Shown here: piece after piece, positions 42,309-49,861 of the stretch | How the letters are laid out: each line of letters opens with the position of its first letter | How positions within the stretch are numbered: the first letter of the stretch is position 1 | Source of the DNA: Streptomyces sp. TP-A0356 | Lineage (GTDB): Bacteria > Actinomycetota > Actinomycetes > Streptomycetales > Streptomycetaceae | Length of the DNA: 64,000 nucleotides | Direction: 5' to 3' | Assembly: GCF_001417775.1 (NCBI RefSeq) | Contig: NZ_BBZJ01000014.1 | Coordinates: forward strand, 310,001 to 374,000 | The notes under the pieces: generated by a model | Told to the model about the DNA's origin: nothing | Databases searched by the model: none | Seen by the model: the letters and a program-made list of their open reading frames with translations, nothing else | Position numbers and translations under genes: made by a program

Positions 42309-43463
42309 TCACCGCCCTTTCGGCAGCCCCAGGACGCGTTCGGCCACGATGTTCCGCTGGATCTGCGAGGTGCCGGCCGCGATCGTGTAGGACAGGGACG
42401 ACAGCCGGTCGAGGACCCATGGGCGCCCCAGGTCGAGACAGTCCGCGCCGAGCACCTCAGCGGCGGTGTCGTAGAGCTCCTGACGCGCGTGCGAGTACCT
42501 CAGCTTGAAGACCGAACCCCCCACGCCCGGCACCCCGCCGGTCGTCTCCGCCTCGCTCACGTTCCACTGCGTCAGCCGCCACAGGGCCCGGAACTCCGCG
42601 TTCAGCCTGCCCAGGCGCCGCCTCAGCGAGGGATCGTCCCAGCGGCCGTCGGCGCGCGCCTCGCGCGCGAGTTCACCGAGGACTCGGCGGCAGGCCACCA
42701 CCTCCCCCACGAACGCCGTGCCGCGTTCGAAGGAGAGCGTCACCATGGTGACGCGCCAGCCGTCGTTCTCGGCGCCGACCCGGTTGGCCACCGGCACCCG
42801 CACCTCGTCGAGGAACACCTCCGCGAACTCGTTCGAGCCGGCGAGCGTCCGCAGCGGCCGTACGGTGACGCCCGGCGCGTCCATGGAAAGGGCGAGCCAG
42901 GTGATGCCCCGGTGCCTGGGCGCGTCCGGGTCCGTGCGCACCAGCAGTTCGCACCAGTCGGCGACCTCCGCGTGGGAGGTCCAGATCTTGGACCCGCTCA
43001 CCACGTAGGCGTCACCGTCGCGCCACGCGCGCGTACGCAGCGACGCGAGGTCCGAGCCCGCGTCCGGTTCGCTGAACCCCTGGCACCAGACCTCCTCGCC
43101 GCGCAGCACCGGCGGCAGCCAGCGCGCCCGTTGTCCGGGGGTTCCCTCGGCGGCGATCGTGGGCCCCGCGTGCAGCAGCCCGACGAAGTTGGCGCCCACA
43201 TAGGGCGCGCCCGCCTTCTCGGTCTCCTCCAGGAAGATCAGATGCCGGGTGGGGGAGGCTCCGCGCCCGCCCGCGTCCACCGGCCAGTGCAGGCCCGCGT
43301 ACCCGGCGTCGTACAGCATCCGCTGCCAGCCGAGGTCGTACGCACGCCTGGCCGGCCAGTCGTCGGGGGACGGCTTCGGGGGCAGCGTCGCAAGCGCCTT
43401 GGCCAGCCACGCGCGCAGCCGTGCCCGGAACTCGGCCTCCTCGGGCGAGTCGGCGAGGTCCAC
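42309..43463 (-). CDS. Acyl-CoA dehydrogenase, catalytic-type subunit
   Basis: 384 residues. ACAD blocks WCQGFSEPDAGSDLASLRTRA, VVSGSKIWTSHAEVADWCELLVRTD and the end QIQRNIVAERVLGLPKG are intact. It pairs with the adjacent small subunit. The GTG start at 43463 shares one base with the TAG stop of the amidohydrolase gene (TAGTG), implying coupling. With 36883-38037 it shares the WCQG(F/Y)SEP(D/G)AGSDLA and ERVLGLPK motifs, so the two are paralogues. Confidence 0.9.
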   Translation of the reverse strand: MDLADSPEEAEFRARLRAWLAKALATLPPKPSPDDWPARRAYDLGWQRMLYDAGYAGLHWPVDAGGRGASPTRHLIFLEETEKAGAPYVGANFVGLLHAGPTIAAEGTPGQRARWLPPVLRGEEVWCQGFSEPDAGSDLASLRTRAWRDGDAYVVSGSKIWTSHAEVADWCELLVRTDPDAPRHRGITWLALSMDAPGVTVRPLRTLAGSNEFAEVFLDEVRVPVANRVGAENDGWRVTMVTLSFERGTAFVGEVVACRRVLGELAREARADGRWDDPSLRRRLGRLNAEFRALWRLTQWNVSEAETTGGVPGVGGSVFKLRYSHARQELYDTAAEVLGADCLDLGRPWVLDRLSSLSYTIAAGTSQIQRNIVAERVLGLPKGR

Positions 43464-44656
43464 TAGCGGTCCAGGTCGAGGCCGAGCATGCGGATGGCGT
43501 TGCCGCGCATCAGTTTGTACACCGTCTCGTCGTCGAGGCCCTTCACATGGTCGAGGGCGACCTCCTTGGTGTGCGGGAAGGTCGAGTCGACGTGCGGGTA
43601 GTCGGTCTCGAAGGTGGCGTTGTCGCGGCCGACCACGTCGAGGGACGCGACGCCGTGCTTGTCGCGGAAGAAGCAGCAGAAGACCTGCCGGTAGTAGTAC
43701 GCCGACGGCGGCTCCGGGATCAGGTCGCGCACCCCGCCCCAGGCGCGGTGCTCCTCCCAGACGTCGTCGGCGCGTTCCAGGGCGTAGGGGATCCAGCCCA
43801 TCTGCCCCTCGGAGTAGGCGAGTGTGAGCCGTGGGAACTTCACGAGCACCCCGCTGAACAGGAAGTCCATCATCGAGGCCATGGCGTTGTTGAAGGAGAG
43901 CGACGCCTGCACGGCGGGCGGGGCGTCCGGGGACGCGGCCGGCATCTGCGACGAGGACCCGATGTGCATGTTCACGACCGTGCCGGTCTCCTGGCAGATC
44001 GCGAAGAACGGGTCCCAGTAGCCGGAGTGGATGGAGGGCAGCCCCAGGTAGGTGGGGATCTCGGAGAAGGTCACCGCCCTCACTCCACGGGCGGCGTTGC
44101 GCCCGATCTCGGCGACCGCGAGGTCGATGTCCCACAGCGGGATCAGGCACAGCGGGATCAGCCGGCCGCCGCTGTCGCCGCACCACTCCTCGACCATCCA
44201 GTCGTTGTAGGCACGTACGCAGGCCAGGGCGACCTCCTTGTCGTGCGCCTCGGCGAAGGTCTGTCCGCAGAAGCGCGGGAAGGTCGGGAAGCAGAGGCTG
44301 GCCTCGACGTGGTTGAGGTCCATGTCCTTCAGGCGCGCGGCCGGGTCCCAGCAGCCGCGCCGCATCTCCTCGCGGGTGATGCCCTCCAGGGTCATCTCGT
44401 CGCGGTCGAAGCCGACGGCGGCGATGTTGCGCTTGTACGGGAACTTCAGGTCCTCGTAGATCCACCAGTCGGCCGGCGGCCCCTCGGGGTCCATCGTGAT
44501 CCGGTACTTGCCGCCCACGTAGGCGAGTTCGCCGATCCCGGCGGTGAGCGGCCTGGGCCCGCGGTCCCGGTACTTCGCCGGCAGCCAGGTCTCGAAGAGG
44601 TGCGCGGGCTCGATCACGTGGTCGTCGACGCTGATGATGCGGGGCAGTTCCGTCAT
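43463..44656 (-). CDS. ACMSD-type amidohydrolase (amidohydrolase_2), copy 2
   Basis: 397 residues. Starts MTELPRIISVDDHVIEPAHLFE with the DxH metal motif; VVNMHIGSSSQM and FETDYPHVDSTFPHTKE are further active-site blocks. It is a close paralogue of 9460-10710: AYNDWMVEEWCG, GVRAVTFSEIP, EGQMGWIPYALERADDVWEE and AWGGV are shared. The fold suggests a hydrolase or decarboxylase of a cyclic or beta-keto acid. ATG with GGAGGGG 7 bases upstream. First gene of the amidohydrolase-ACAD-ACAD operon under site 13. Confidence 0.88.
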   Translation of the reverse strand: MTELPRIISVDDHVIEPAHLFETWLPAKYRDRGPRPLTAGIGELAYVGGKYRITMDPEGPPADWWIYEDLKFPYKRNIAAVGFDRDEMTLEGITREEMRRGCWDPAARLKDMDLNHVEASLCFPTFPRFCGQTFAEAHDKEVALACVRAYNDWMVEEWCGDSGGRLIPLCLIPLWDIDLAVAEIGRNAARGVRAVTFSEIPTYLGLPSIHSGYWDPFFAICQETGTVVNMHIGSSSQMPAASPDAPPAVQASLSFNNAMASMMDFLFSGVLVKFPRLTLAYSEGQMGWIPYALERADDVWEEHRAWGGVRDLIPEPPSAYYYRQVFCCFFRDKHGVASLDVVGRDNATFETDYPHVDSTFPHTKEVALDHVKGLDDETVYKLMRGNAIRMLGLDLDR

Positions 44657-44690
44657 GAGTCCCCTCCGCCTGGCGCTCCGTATCCAGTAT

Positions 44691-44705
44691 CTGATGGTCC
44701 GTCAG
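44691..44705. promoter_or_regulatory. CTGAC-N5-GTCAG operator, site 13 (one mismatch)
   Basis: CTGAT GGTCC GTCAG: one mismatch in the first arm, 34 bases upstream of the amidohydrolase operon start. It is 89 bases (centre to centre) from site 14 in the same divergent gap. Confidence 0.7.
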
Positions 44706-44779
44706 ATCTGCTTCGCCGAACAGGCTAGTCGCGCACCCCTGGACCGACAAGGCGACGGGTTCTACGCTCTGGCCGTGAT

Positions 44780-44794
44780 CTGACTACCTGTCAG
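44780..44794. promoter_or_regulatory. CTGAC-N5-GTCAG operator, site 14
   Basis: Perfect arms: CTGAC TACCT GTCAG, 14 bases before the GTG start of the second CoA ligase. The distance places it around the -10 and start of transcription. Confidence 0.75.
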
Positions 44795-44808
44795 CTACAG
44801 GGGGCCCG

Positions 44809-46323
44809 GTGAACGAGACCGCGTACGCGCTGAGCGCCTCCCGGACGCTCTGGGAACTGGTCGCCCGCCGCGCCGACCTCACCCCCGGCCGGCCCGTCCT
44901 GCTCCAGGACGACCGGCGCCTGAGCTTCGGCGAGCTGCGCGAGAAGGCCGAGCGGGTGGCCGCCGGGCTGTACGGAATGGGCGTACGGCCGGGAACGGTG
45001 GTCGCCTGGCAGCTGCCCACCCGCATCGAGACCGCCCTGCTGTCCTTCGCGCTGGCCCGTCTGGGTGCCGTGCAGACGCCGATCATCCCCTACTACCGCG
45101 AACGCGAGGTCGGCTTCGCGCTGCGGGAGTCGAAGGCGGAGTTCTTCGCGGTACCGGGCACCTGGCGGGGCCACGACCACACGGCGATGGCGCGACGGCT
45201 CGGCGCGAGGGGGATCTTCGAGGCGTACGACGGTGACGGCCTGCCCGACGGGGATCCGTCCGCCCTTCCGCCCCCGCCCGCCGACGGCACCTCGGTCCGC
45301 TGGATCTACTGGACCTCGGGGACGACCTCCGACCCCAAGGGCGTTCTGCACACGGACCGTTCGCTGATCGCGGGCGGATCCTGCCTGGCGCACGCGCTGC
45401 GGCTGTCGGAGGAGGACGTGGGCTCGATGGCCTTCCCGTACGCGCACATCGCCGGGCCCGACTACACGGTGATGCTGCTGCTGTACGGCTTCCCGGCGGT
45501 GATGTTCGAGCACTTCGCACTGCCGGACGCGCTGGAGGGCTACCGCGGGCACGGCGTGACGGTGGCCGGCGGGTCGACCGCCTTCTACTCGATGTTCCTC
45601 GCGGAACAGCGCAAGCAGCCGGGTGTGCGGGTGATTCCCACCCTGCGGCTGCTGGCGGGCGGCGGGGCGCCCAAGCCGCCCGAGGTCTATCACCGTGTCG
45701 TCCGCGAGATGGGCGTACAGCTCACCCACGGGTACGGCATGACCGAGGTGCCGATGATCACGATGGGAGCGCCGGACGACTCCGCGGAGAACCTGGCGAC
45801 GACGGAGGGGCGGCCGCCGGAGGGGATGGAGATACGGATCGTCGACGGGGAGGTACGCCTCCGGGGAGAGGCCGTCTGCCAGGGGTACCTGGATCCGGCC
45901 CGGACGGCGGAGGCGTTCGACGACGACGGGTTCTTCCTCACCGGCGACCTCGGTCACCTCACCGGCTCCGGCCACCTGGTGCTGACCGGACGCCTCAAGG
46001 ACGTGATCATCCGCAAGGGCGAGAACATCTCCGCGAAGGAGATCGAGGATCTGCTGCACGGGCACCCGGCGGTCCAGGACGTCGCGGTGATCGGACTGCC
46101 CGACGAGGAACGCGGCGAACGGGTCTGCGCGGTGGTCGAACAGCCGCCGGGGGCACCGCAGCTGACCTTGACCGCGGTGACCTCGTATCTGCGCGCGGAA
46201 GGGCTGTCCGTGCACAAGCTGCCCGAGCAGCTGGAGGTGGTGGACGCCCTTCCGCGCAACGAGACGCTGCGCAAGGTGCTCAAGTACAAGCTGCGCGAAC
46301 GCTACTCGGGAACGGTGAAGTAG
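44809..46323 (+). CDS. Acyl-CoA ligase (AMP-forming), copy 2
   Basis: 504 residues, ANL superfamily. Motifs: WTSGTTSDPKGV (P-loop), MAFPYAHIAGPDY, THGYGMTEVPM, FLTGDLGHL, GRLKDVIIRKGENISAKEIEDLL and the catalytic Lys in LPRNETLRKVLK. It resembles cyclohexanecarboxylate-CoA ligase-type enzymes in layout, so a cyclic acid is possible. GTG start with AGGGGG about 7 bases upstream, behind operator site 14. The 3' end overlaps the convergent EF-hand gene by 22 bases. Confidence 0.9.
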   Translation: MNETAYALSASRTLWELVARRADLTPGRPVLLQDDRRLSFGELREKAERVAAGLYGMGVRPGTVVAWQLPTRIETALLSFALARLGAVQTPIIPYYREREVGFALRESKAEFFAVPGTWRGHDHTAMARRLGARGIFEAYDGDGLPDGDPSALPPPPADGTSVRWIYWTSGTTSDPKGVLHTDRSLIAGGSCLAHALRLSEEDVGSMAFPYAHIAGPDYTVMLLLYGFPAVMFEHFALPDALEGYRGHGVTVAGGSTAFYSMFLAEQRKQPGVRVIPTLRLLAGGGAPKPPEVYHRVVREMGVQLTHGYGMTEVPMITMGAPDDSAENLATTEGRPPEGMEIRIVDGEVRLRGEAVCQGYLDPARTAEAFDDDGFFLTGDLGHLTGSGHLVLTGRLKDVIIRKGENISAKEIEDLLHGHPAVQDVAVIGLPDEERGERVCAVVEQPPGAPQLTLTAVTSYLRAEGLSVHKLPEQLEVVDALPRNETLRKVLKYKLRERYSGTVK

Positions 46324-46814
46324 CGCGCGAACGCGGCCACGATCTCCGCCTCCCCGACCTTGCCGTCGCCGTCGGCGTCCAGCGTCACGGCGGCCGCCGC
46401 GGCGATGTCCTCGTGCACCCCGAGGGCCTTCAGCACGCGGACGGTCTCCTCGACCGTTGCCGCGCCGTCACGGTCGCCGTCCGCCACGGCGAGCGCCGCG
46501 TGCAGGAAGGGGCGCGCGATCTCCGCGAACCGCTCCGGGTTGTCACGCAACCGCTTGACCGCGCCGCCGACGAACTCCTCGCGCGTGATGCGCTGGTCGC
46601 CGTCCCGGTCCGCTATCCCGGCCATGCCCTGCCAGAACGCCTCACCACCGGCGTACAGGGCCTGCCCCTGCTCGGACCTGGCCGTGGTGCCGAACTCGGT
46701 GAGGACCGCCTTGGCCGCCGCGCTGAAGTCCTCGCGGTCGATATAGCCGTTGCCGTCCTGGTCGAAGGTGGCGAACCGGGCGGCGATCCTGCGCTCGTAC
46801 TCGGTGCTGACCAT
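46302..46814 (-). CDS. EF-hand calcium-binding protein (calerythrin-like)
   Basis: 170 residues with four EF-hand loops of canonical 12-residue spacing: 18-29 (DQDGNGYIDRED), 69-80 (DRDGDQRITREE), 112-123 (DGDRDGAATVEE) and 146-157 (DADGDGKVGEAE). Loops 1, 2 and 4 are good; loop 3 has Ala at position 7-8 and may bind weakly. No signal peptide, so it is a cytosolic calcium buffer or sensor as in Saccharopolyspora calerythrin. ATG at 46814; GGAAGG lies about 13 bases upstream. It converges on, and overlaps, the ligase gene. Confidence 0.92.
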   Translation of the reverse strand: MVSTEYERRIAARFATFDQDGNGYIDREDFSAAAKAVLTEFGTTARSEQGQALYAGGEAFWQGMAGIADRDGDQRITREEFVGGAVKRLRDNPERFAEIARPFLHAALAVADGDRDGAATVEETVRVLKALGVHEDIAAAAAVTLDADGDGKVGEAEIVAAFARYFTVPE

Positions 46815-46989
46815 GTGTTTCGAGCCGCCTTCCCTGACATCGGGGGTTCTCGCAGGAGCGTACGACGGAGGAGGGCTCCTGGGTGACGGAAAACGACGCT
46901 TGTACCAAGACCGCGGGAATTCCGGGACAACCGTGTGGTCGGCCTGCGACGTTCCGTTGAGGGTGGGGCGCGTGCGGGCTGCGCGCGGG

Positions 46990-47370
46990 TCACGCCGACA
47001 GCGGGCGCGAGTCCTCGTCGGTGGCCGAGACCACATCCTGGTGGACGTCGAAGAGGCGGCGTACACCGAGCGCGGCGAGGACCCGGTTGACATGCGAGCC
47101 CACCCCGGTGTCGACCTCGGGCAGGATCAGCCGGAGCCGGCCCTGGCAGGAGCGGATCAGGCGGCGGGTGGCGATCAGCACGCCGACGCCGCTGGAGTCG
47201 CAGAAGACGACCTCGGACAGGTCGACGACCAGATCGTGACGGCCCTCCGCGACCGCGTCGTGCACCCGTTGACGCAGCACGGGTGAGGTCACCAGGTCCA
47301 GCTCGCCCGTCACGTGGAGCACGGCCCACTCACCGCGCTCCCCGTGGGTCACTTCGAGTGTCACCGCCAC
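46990..47370 (-). CDS. STAS-domain anti-sigma factor antagonist
   Basis: 126 residues, a single STAS domain. The phosphorylatable Ser lies in FCDSSGVGVL (Ser59/Ser60), the classical SpoIIAA/RsbV site; GELDLVTSPVLRQRV precedes it. The C-terminal extension (about 105-126) carries no motif. Partners would be RsbW-like kinases such as 40439-40930, but no such gene is adjacent. GTG start at 47370 with GAGAGG upstream. Confidence 0.9.
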   Translation of the reverse strand: MAVTLEVTHGERGEWAVLHVTGELDLVTSPVLRQRVHDAVAEGRHDLVVDLSEVVFCDSSGVGVLIATRRLIRSCQGRLRLILPEVDTGVGSHVNRVLAALGVRRLFDVHQDVVSATDEDSRPLSA

Positions 47371-47728
47371 GCCTCTCGCTCGCCCGCACCCTGCTCGGAA
47401 ACGGAAGCCGTCCCTACGCTTCCTTCAGCGCGGCTGCCCCCATACCCCTCCATGAAACACCGAATCTTCGATCGAAAGCGTGTGGTAGATGAGCCAATTC
47501 GGTCGGTAACGGTCTCGTTCGCTCATGTCTTATCCGACGCGTACGGGGTAGGCACCCGGGCGCAGCACTGGTACCGCCCATCCGCCTCTACCACGTGCGA
47601 CGCGTCGACGGGCGCGCATTGCCGTAAAGGAGCATGCGCTCTCCGGCGTGCCGACTAGATTCGAAGAGGCGGACGGACACGGGCCGGCACGGGACAGCGC
47701 ACCGAACGACCAGGGGTGAGAGGGCCGC
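47371..47728. other. Divergent promoter region, STAS gene / ECF sigma gene
   Basis: 358 bases. The middle is relatively AT-rich (around 47450-47535, for example AAACACCGAATCTTCGATCG). Promoters for both flanking genes must lie here; I could not assign -35/-10 boxes with confidence. No gene, repeat or CTGAC operator seen. Confidence 0.45.
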
Positions 47729-48310
47729 ATGGCGATGAAGGACGCACCGCCCCGGTGGGACCGCAGGATGCAGCAGCGGCTCACCCATGGCGAGGCGGCC
47801 GCGCTCGGTGAGTGCTACGACCGGTTCGCCTCGCTCGTGCACGGCCTCGCCCACCGTGTGCTCGGCGACGAGGACGCGGCCGACGGCATCACCCGAGAGG
47901 TGTTCGCCCACCTCTGGGAGCACCCCGAGTCCTACGACCCGAAACAGGGCCCGCTGCGCTCCTGGGTCGCCACGCTGACCCACCGGCTCGCCGTGCGGCA
48001 ACTGCGGGGCACCGAGACCGCCGCGCTCGCCCGGGGCGGCCCGGGCACCCCGCAGGACCTGGAACGCAAGGTGCGCCAGGCCTCGGTCGCGGCCCGTGCC
48101 GACTACATCGTCACCTCGATGCCGGTTCCGCTGCGCGCCGCGCTGGAGCGGGCCTACTTCCAGCGCCGGGACTACCGCCAGACCGCCGCCGACCTCGGCA
48201 TCACGGCGGACGAGGCCCGCCGTCGCCTCCGCCTGGGCCTCCAGCTGCTGTCCACGGCCCACGAGACGAGCCCCTCGGGCACCCCTCCCGAACCGGGAGG
48301 GACGTGGTGA
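47729..48310 (+). CDS. ECF-type RNA polymerase sigma factor
   Basis: 193 residues. Region 2 (about 22-95): LYDRFASLV-like ECYDRFASLVHGLAHRVLGD, TREVFAHLWEHPESYD and GPLRSWVATLTHRLAVRQLR; region 4 (about 125-178): MPVPLRAALERAYFQRRDYRQTAADLGITADEARRRLRLGL. It directs RNA polymerase to a small set of promoters. ATG with GAGAGGG upstream. Its stop overlaps the start of the next gene (GTGA), which encodes a protein with a zinc anti-sigma motif. Confidence 0.9.
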   Translation: MAMKDAPPRWDRRMQQRLTHGEAAALGECYDRFASLVHGLAHRVLGDEDAADGITREVFAHLWEHPESYDPKQGPLRSWVATLTHRLAVRQLRGTETAALARGGPGTPQDLERKVRQASVAARADYIVTSMPVPLRAALERAYFQRRDYRQTAADLGITADEARRRLRLGLQLLSTAHETSPSGTPPEPGGTW

Positions 48311-49824
48311 CGGGGGCGGAGCGCTTCAAGGGGTACGAGGAGCACGAGGGACACGGCGCTGACGGGGGCCGGGGCCGACCCGAGGACCACGGCACGACCG
48401 AAGACGAGGCTTTCGGTACGAGCGCGAACGAAGACGAGGGGCACCCGCGGGGCGCCGGCGCCTCCGCAACCGGCGGCACGGACGGACCGCGGGACGAGCG
48501 TCCGCCCTCGGACAGCGCTGCCGACGGCAGCGACGTAGGCGACGGCACCCGTGATCCAGGCGGCCCCGCGGCCGACGGCGCGGGTGGGCCCCGGGGCCCC
48601 GGCGACGCCGGGAACGTCGGGTCGGGAGGTGGCCGGGGCGCCCGTATACCGTTGCCCCGAAGTTCCGTCGAGGACACCGGGCTGCCGCTGCCCGACGTGG
48701 CGGCCGTGCCGGTCGTGATCGAGCATCGGGTGCTGACGTCGCTGCTCGGGGCGTGGGCGCTGGCCGCCTGCTCGGCGGAGGAGACCGCGGCCGTGGAGGC
48801 GCACCTCGGCGGCTGCGGCCCGTGCGCGGACGAGGCGCGGCGGCTGCGCGAGGCGGTGGGGCTGCTGCACCCCGCCGACACCCTGGACCTCGACCCGGCC
48901 CTGCGCACCCGCGTCCTGGAGAGCTGCCTCGACCGGCGTCCGCCGCGCGTCCCGGTACCGGAGTGGGCGGCACCGTACGACGCGGAGGCCGCCCGCCTGG
49001 ACGCCCTGCTGCTGGACATAGGCGACGCCGAGTGGCACGCGCCGGTGCGGCTGCGCTGGTTCGACGGGACGGGACCGACGAGCCGCCGTACGACCGTGGC
49101 CGGAGTCATCGCCCACCTGCTCTCCGTGGACGGCCTGGTGGCGACGGCGCTGGGCCTCGGCGACCCGCTCGGGGACACGGCCGCCAAGGCCGCCACCCCT
49201 CAGGGCCGCACGGAGGCATACTGGCGCGCCTCGTACTTCCCGCCCACCCGCGGCGTACGCGTGCCGTGGCGGGAGCAGAGCCACGACCTGGTGCGGACGG
49301 CATCCGTCACCGGCGGAGCAGGCGAGGCGGTCGCGGTGGCGTACGGCGCTTTCGGGCTGCCGTTGCGCGACGCGATGCTGGACCGGGCCTTCGAGTGCTG
49401 GGTGCACGCGGAGGACATCGCGAGCGCCGTCGACTATCCCTACGCGCCCCCCGCGCCCCGTCATCTGAACAAGATGATCGACCTGGGGGCCCGGATGCTT
49501 CCCGCGGTGCTCGCGGCGCGGCGGCAGGCCGGGCTCGCCGGGCCCGGCCGGGCCCGCCACCTCGTGCCGGCGGGCGAGTCCGGGCGCACCGTACGCCTGG
49601 AGATCGAGGGCTCGGGCGGCGGGGAGTGGCTGATCGCCCTCGACTCGCCCGGCGCGGTCGCCTCCGCCGACCACGAGGTGGCGCATGTCGCGCTCGACGG
49701 GGTGGAGTTCTGCCGCCTGGCCGCGGGCCATGTGCCGCCGCAGGAGGCGGCCGCGGGTCAGGTCGGCGACCGGGAGGCGATCAGGGACGTCCTGTTCGCC
49801 GCCGCGTCGCTGAGCCGGATGTAG
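48307..49824 (+). CDS. ZAS-type anti-sigma factor fused to an MDMPI-like domain
   Basis: 505 residues. A long low-complexity acidic/Gly/Pro-rich N-terminus (1-115) precedes a zinc-binding anti-sigma segment with HLGGCGPC (HxxxCxxC, about residues 172-179), then a mycothiol-dependent maleylpyruvate isomerase N-terminal-like domain (about 225-400: RRTTVAGVIAHLLSVDGLVA, FECWVHAEDIASAVDYP) and a C-terminal beta domain. The translational overlap with the sigma gene and the zinc motif indicate that it holds that sigma factor, perhaps released by thiol oxidation. No membrane helix is seen, so it is soluble. Confidence 0.84.
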   Translation: MTGAERFKGYEEHEGHGADGGRGRPEDHGTTEDEAFGTSANEDEGHPRGAGASATGGTDGPRDERPPSDSAADGSDVGDGTRDPGGPAADGAGGPRGPGDAGNVGSGGGRGARIPLPRSSVEDTGLPLPDVAAVPVVIEHRVLTSLLGAWALAACSAEETAAVEAHLGGCGPCADEARRLREAVGLLHPADTLDLDPALRTRVLESCLDRRPPRVPVPEWAAPYDAEAARLDALLLDIGDAEWHAPVRLRWFDGTGPTSRRTTVAGVIAHLLSVDGLVATALGLGDPLGDTAAKAATPQGRTEAYWRASYFPPTRGVRVPWREQSHDLVRTASVTGGAGEAVAVAYGAFGLPLRDAMLDRAFECWVHAEDIASAVDYPYAPPAPRHLNKMIDLGARMLPAVLAARRQAGLAGPGRARHLVPAGESGRTVRLEIEGSGGGEWLIALDSPGAVASADHEVAHVALDGVEFCRLAAGHVPPQEAAAGQVGDREAIRDVLFAAASLSRM

Positions 49825-49835
49825 GCCGGGGCCTC

Positions 49836-49861
49836 AGAGCTCCGAATCTGTTCGGAGCTCT
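49836..49861. terminator. Hairpin between anti-sigma gene and purU
   Basis: Perfect 11-bp stem AGAGCTCCGAA / TTCGGAGCTCT with a 4-base loop (TCTG), between two convergent genes; its last base is the first base of the purU stop. Works on both strands. Confidence 0.78.
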
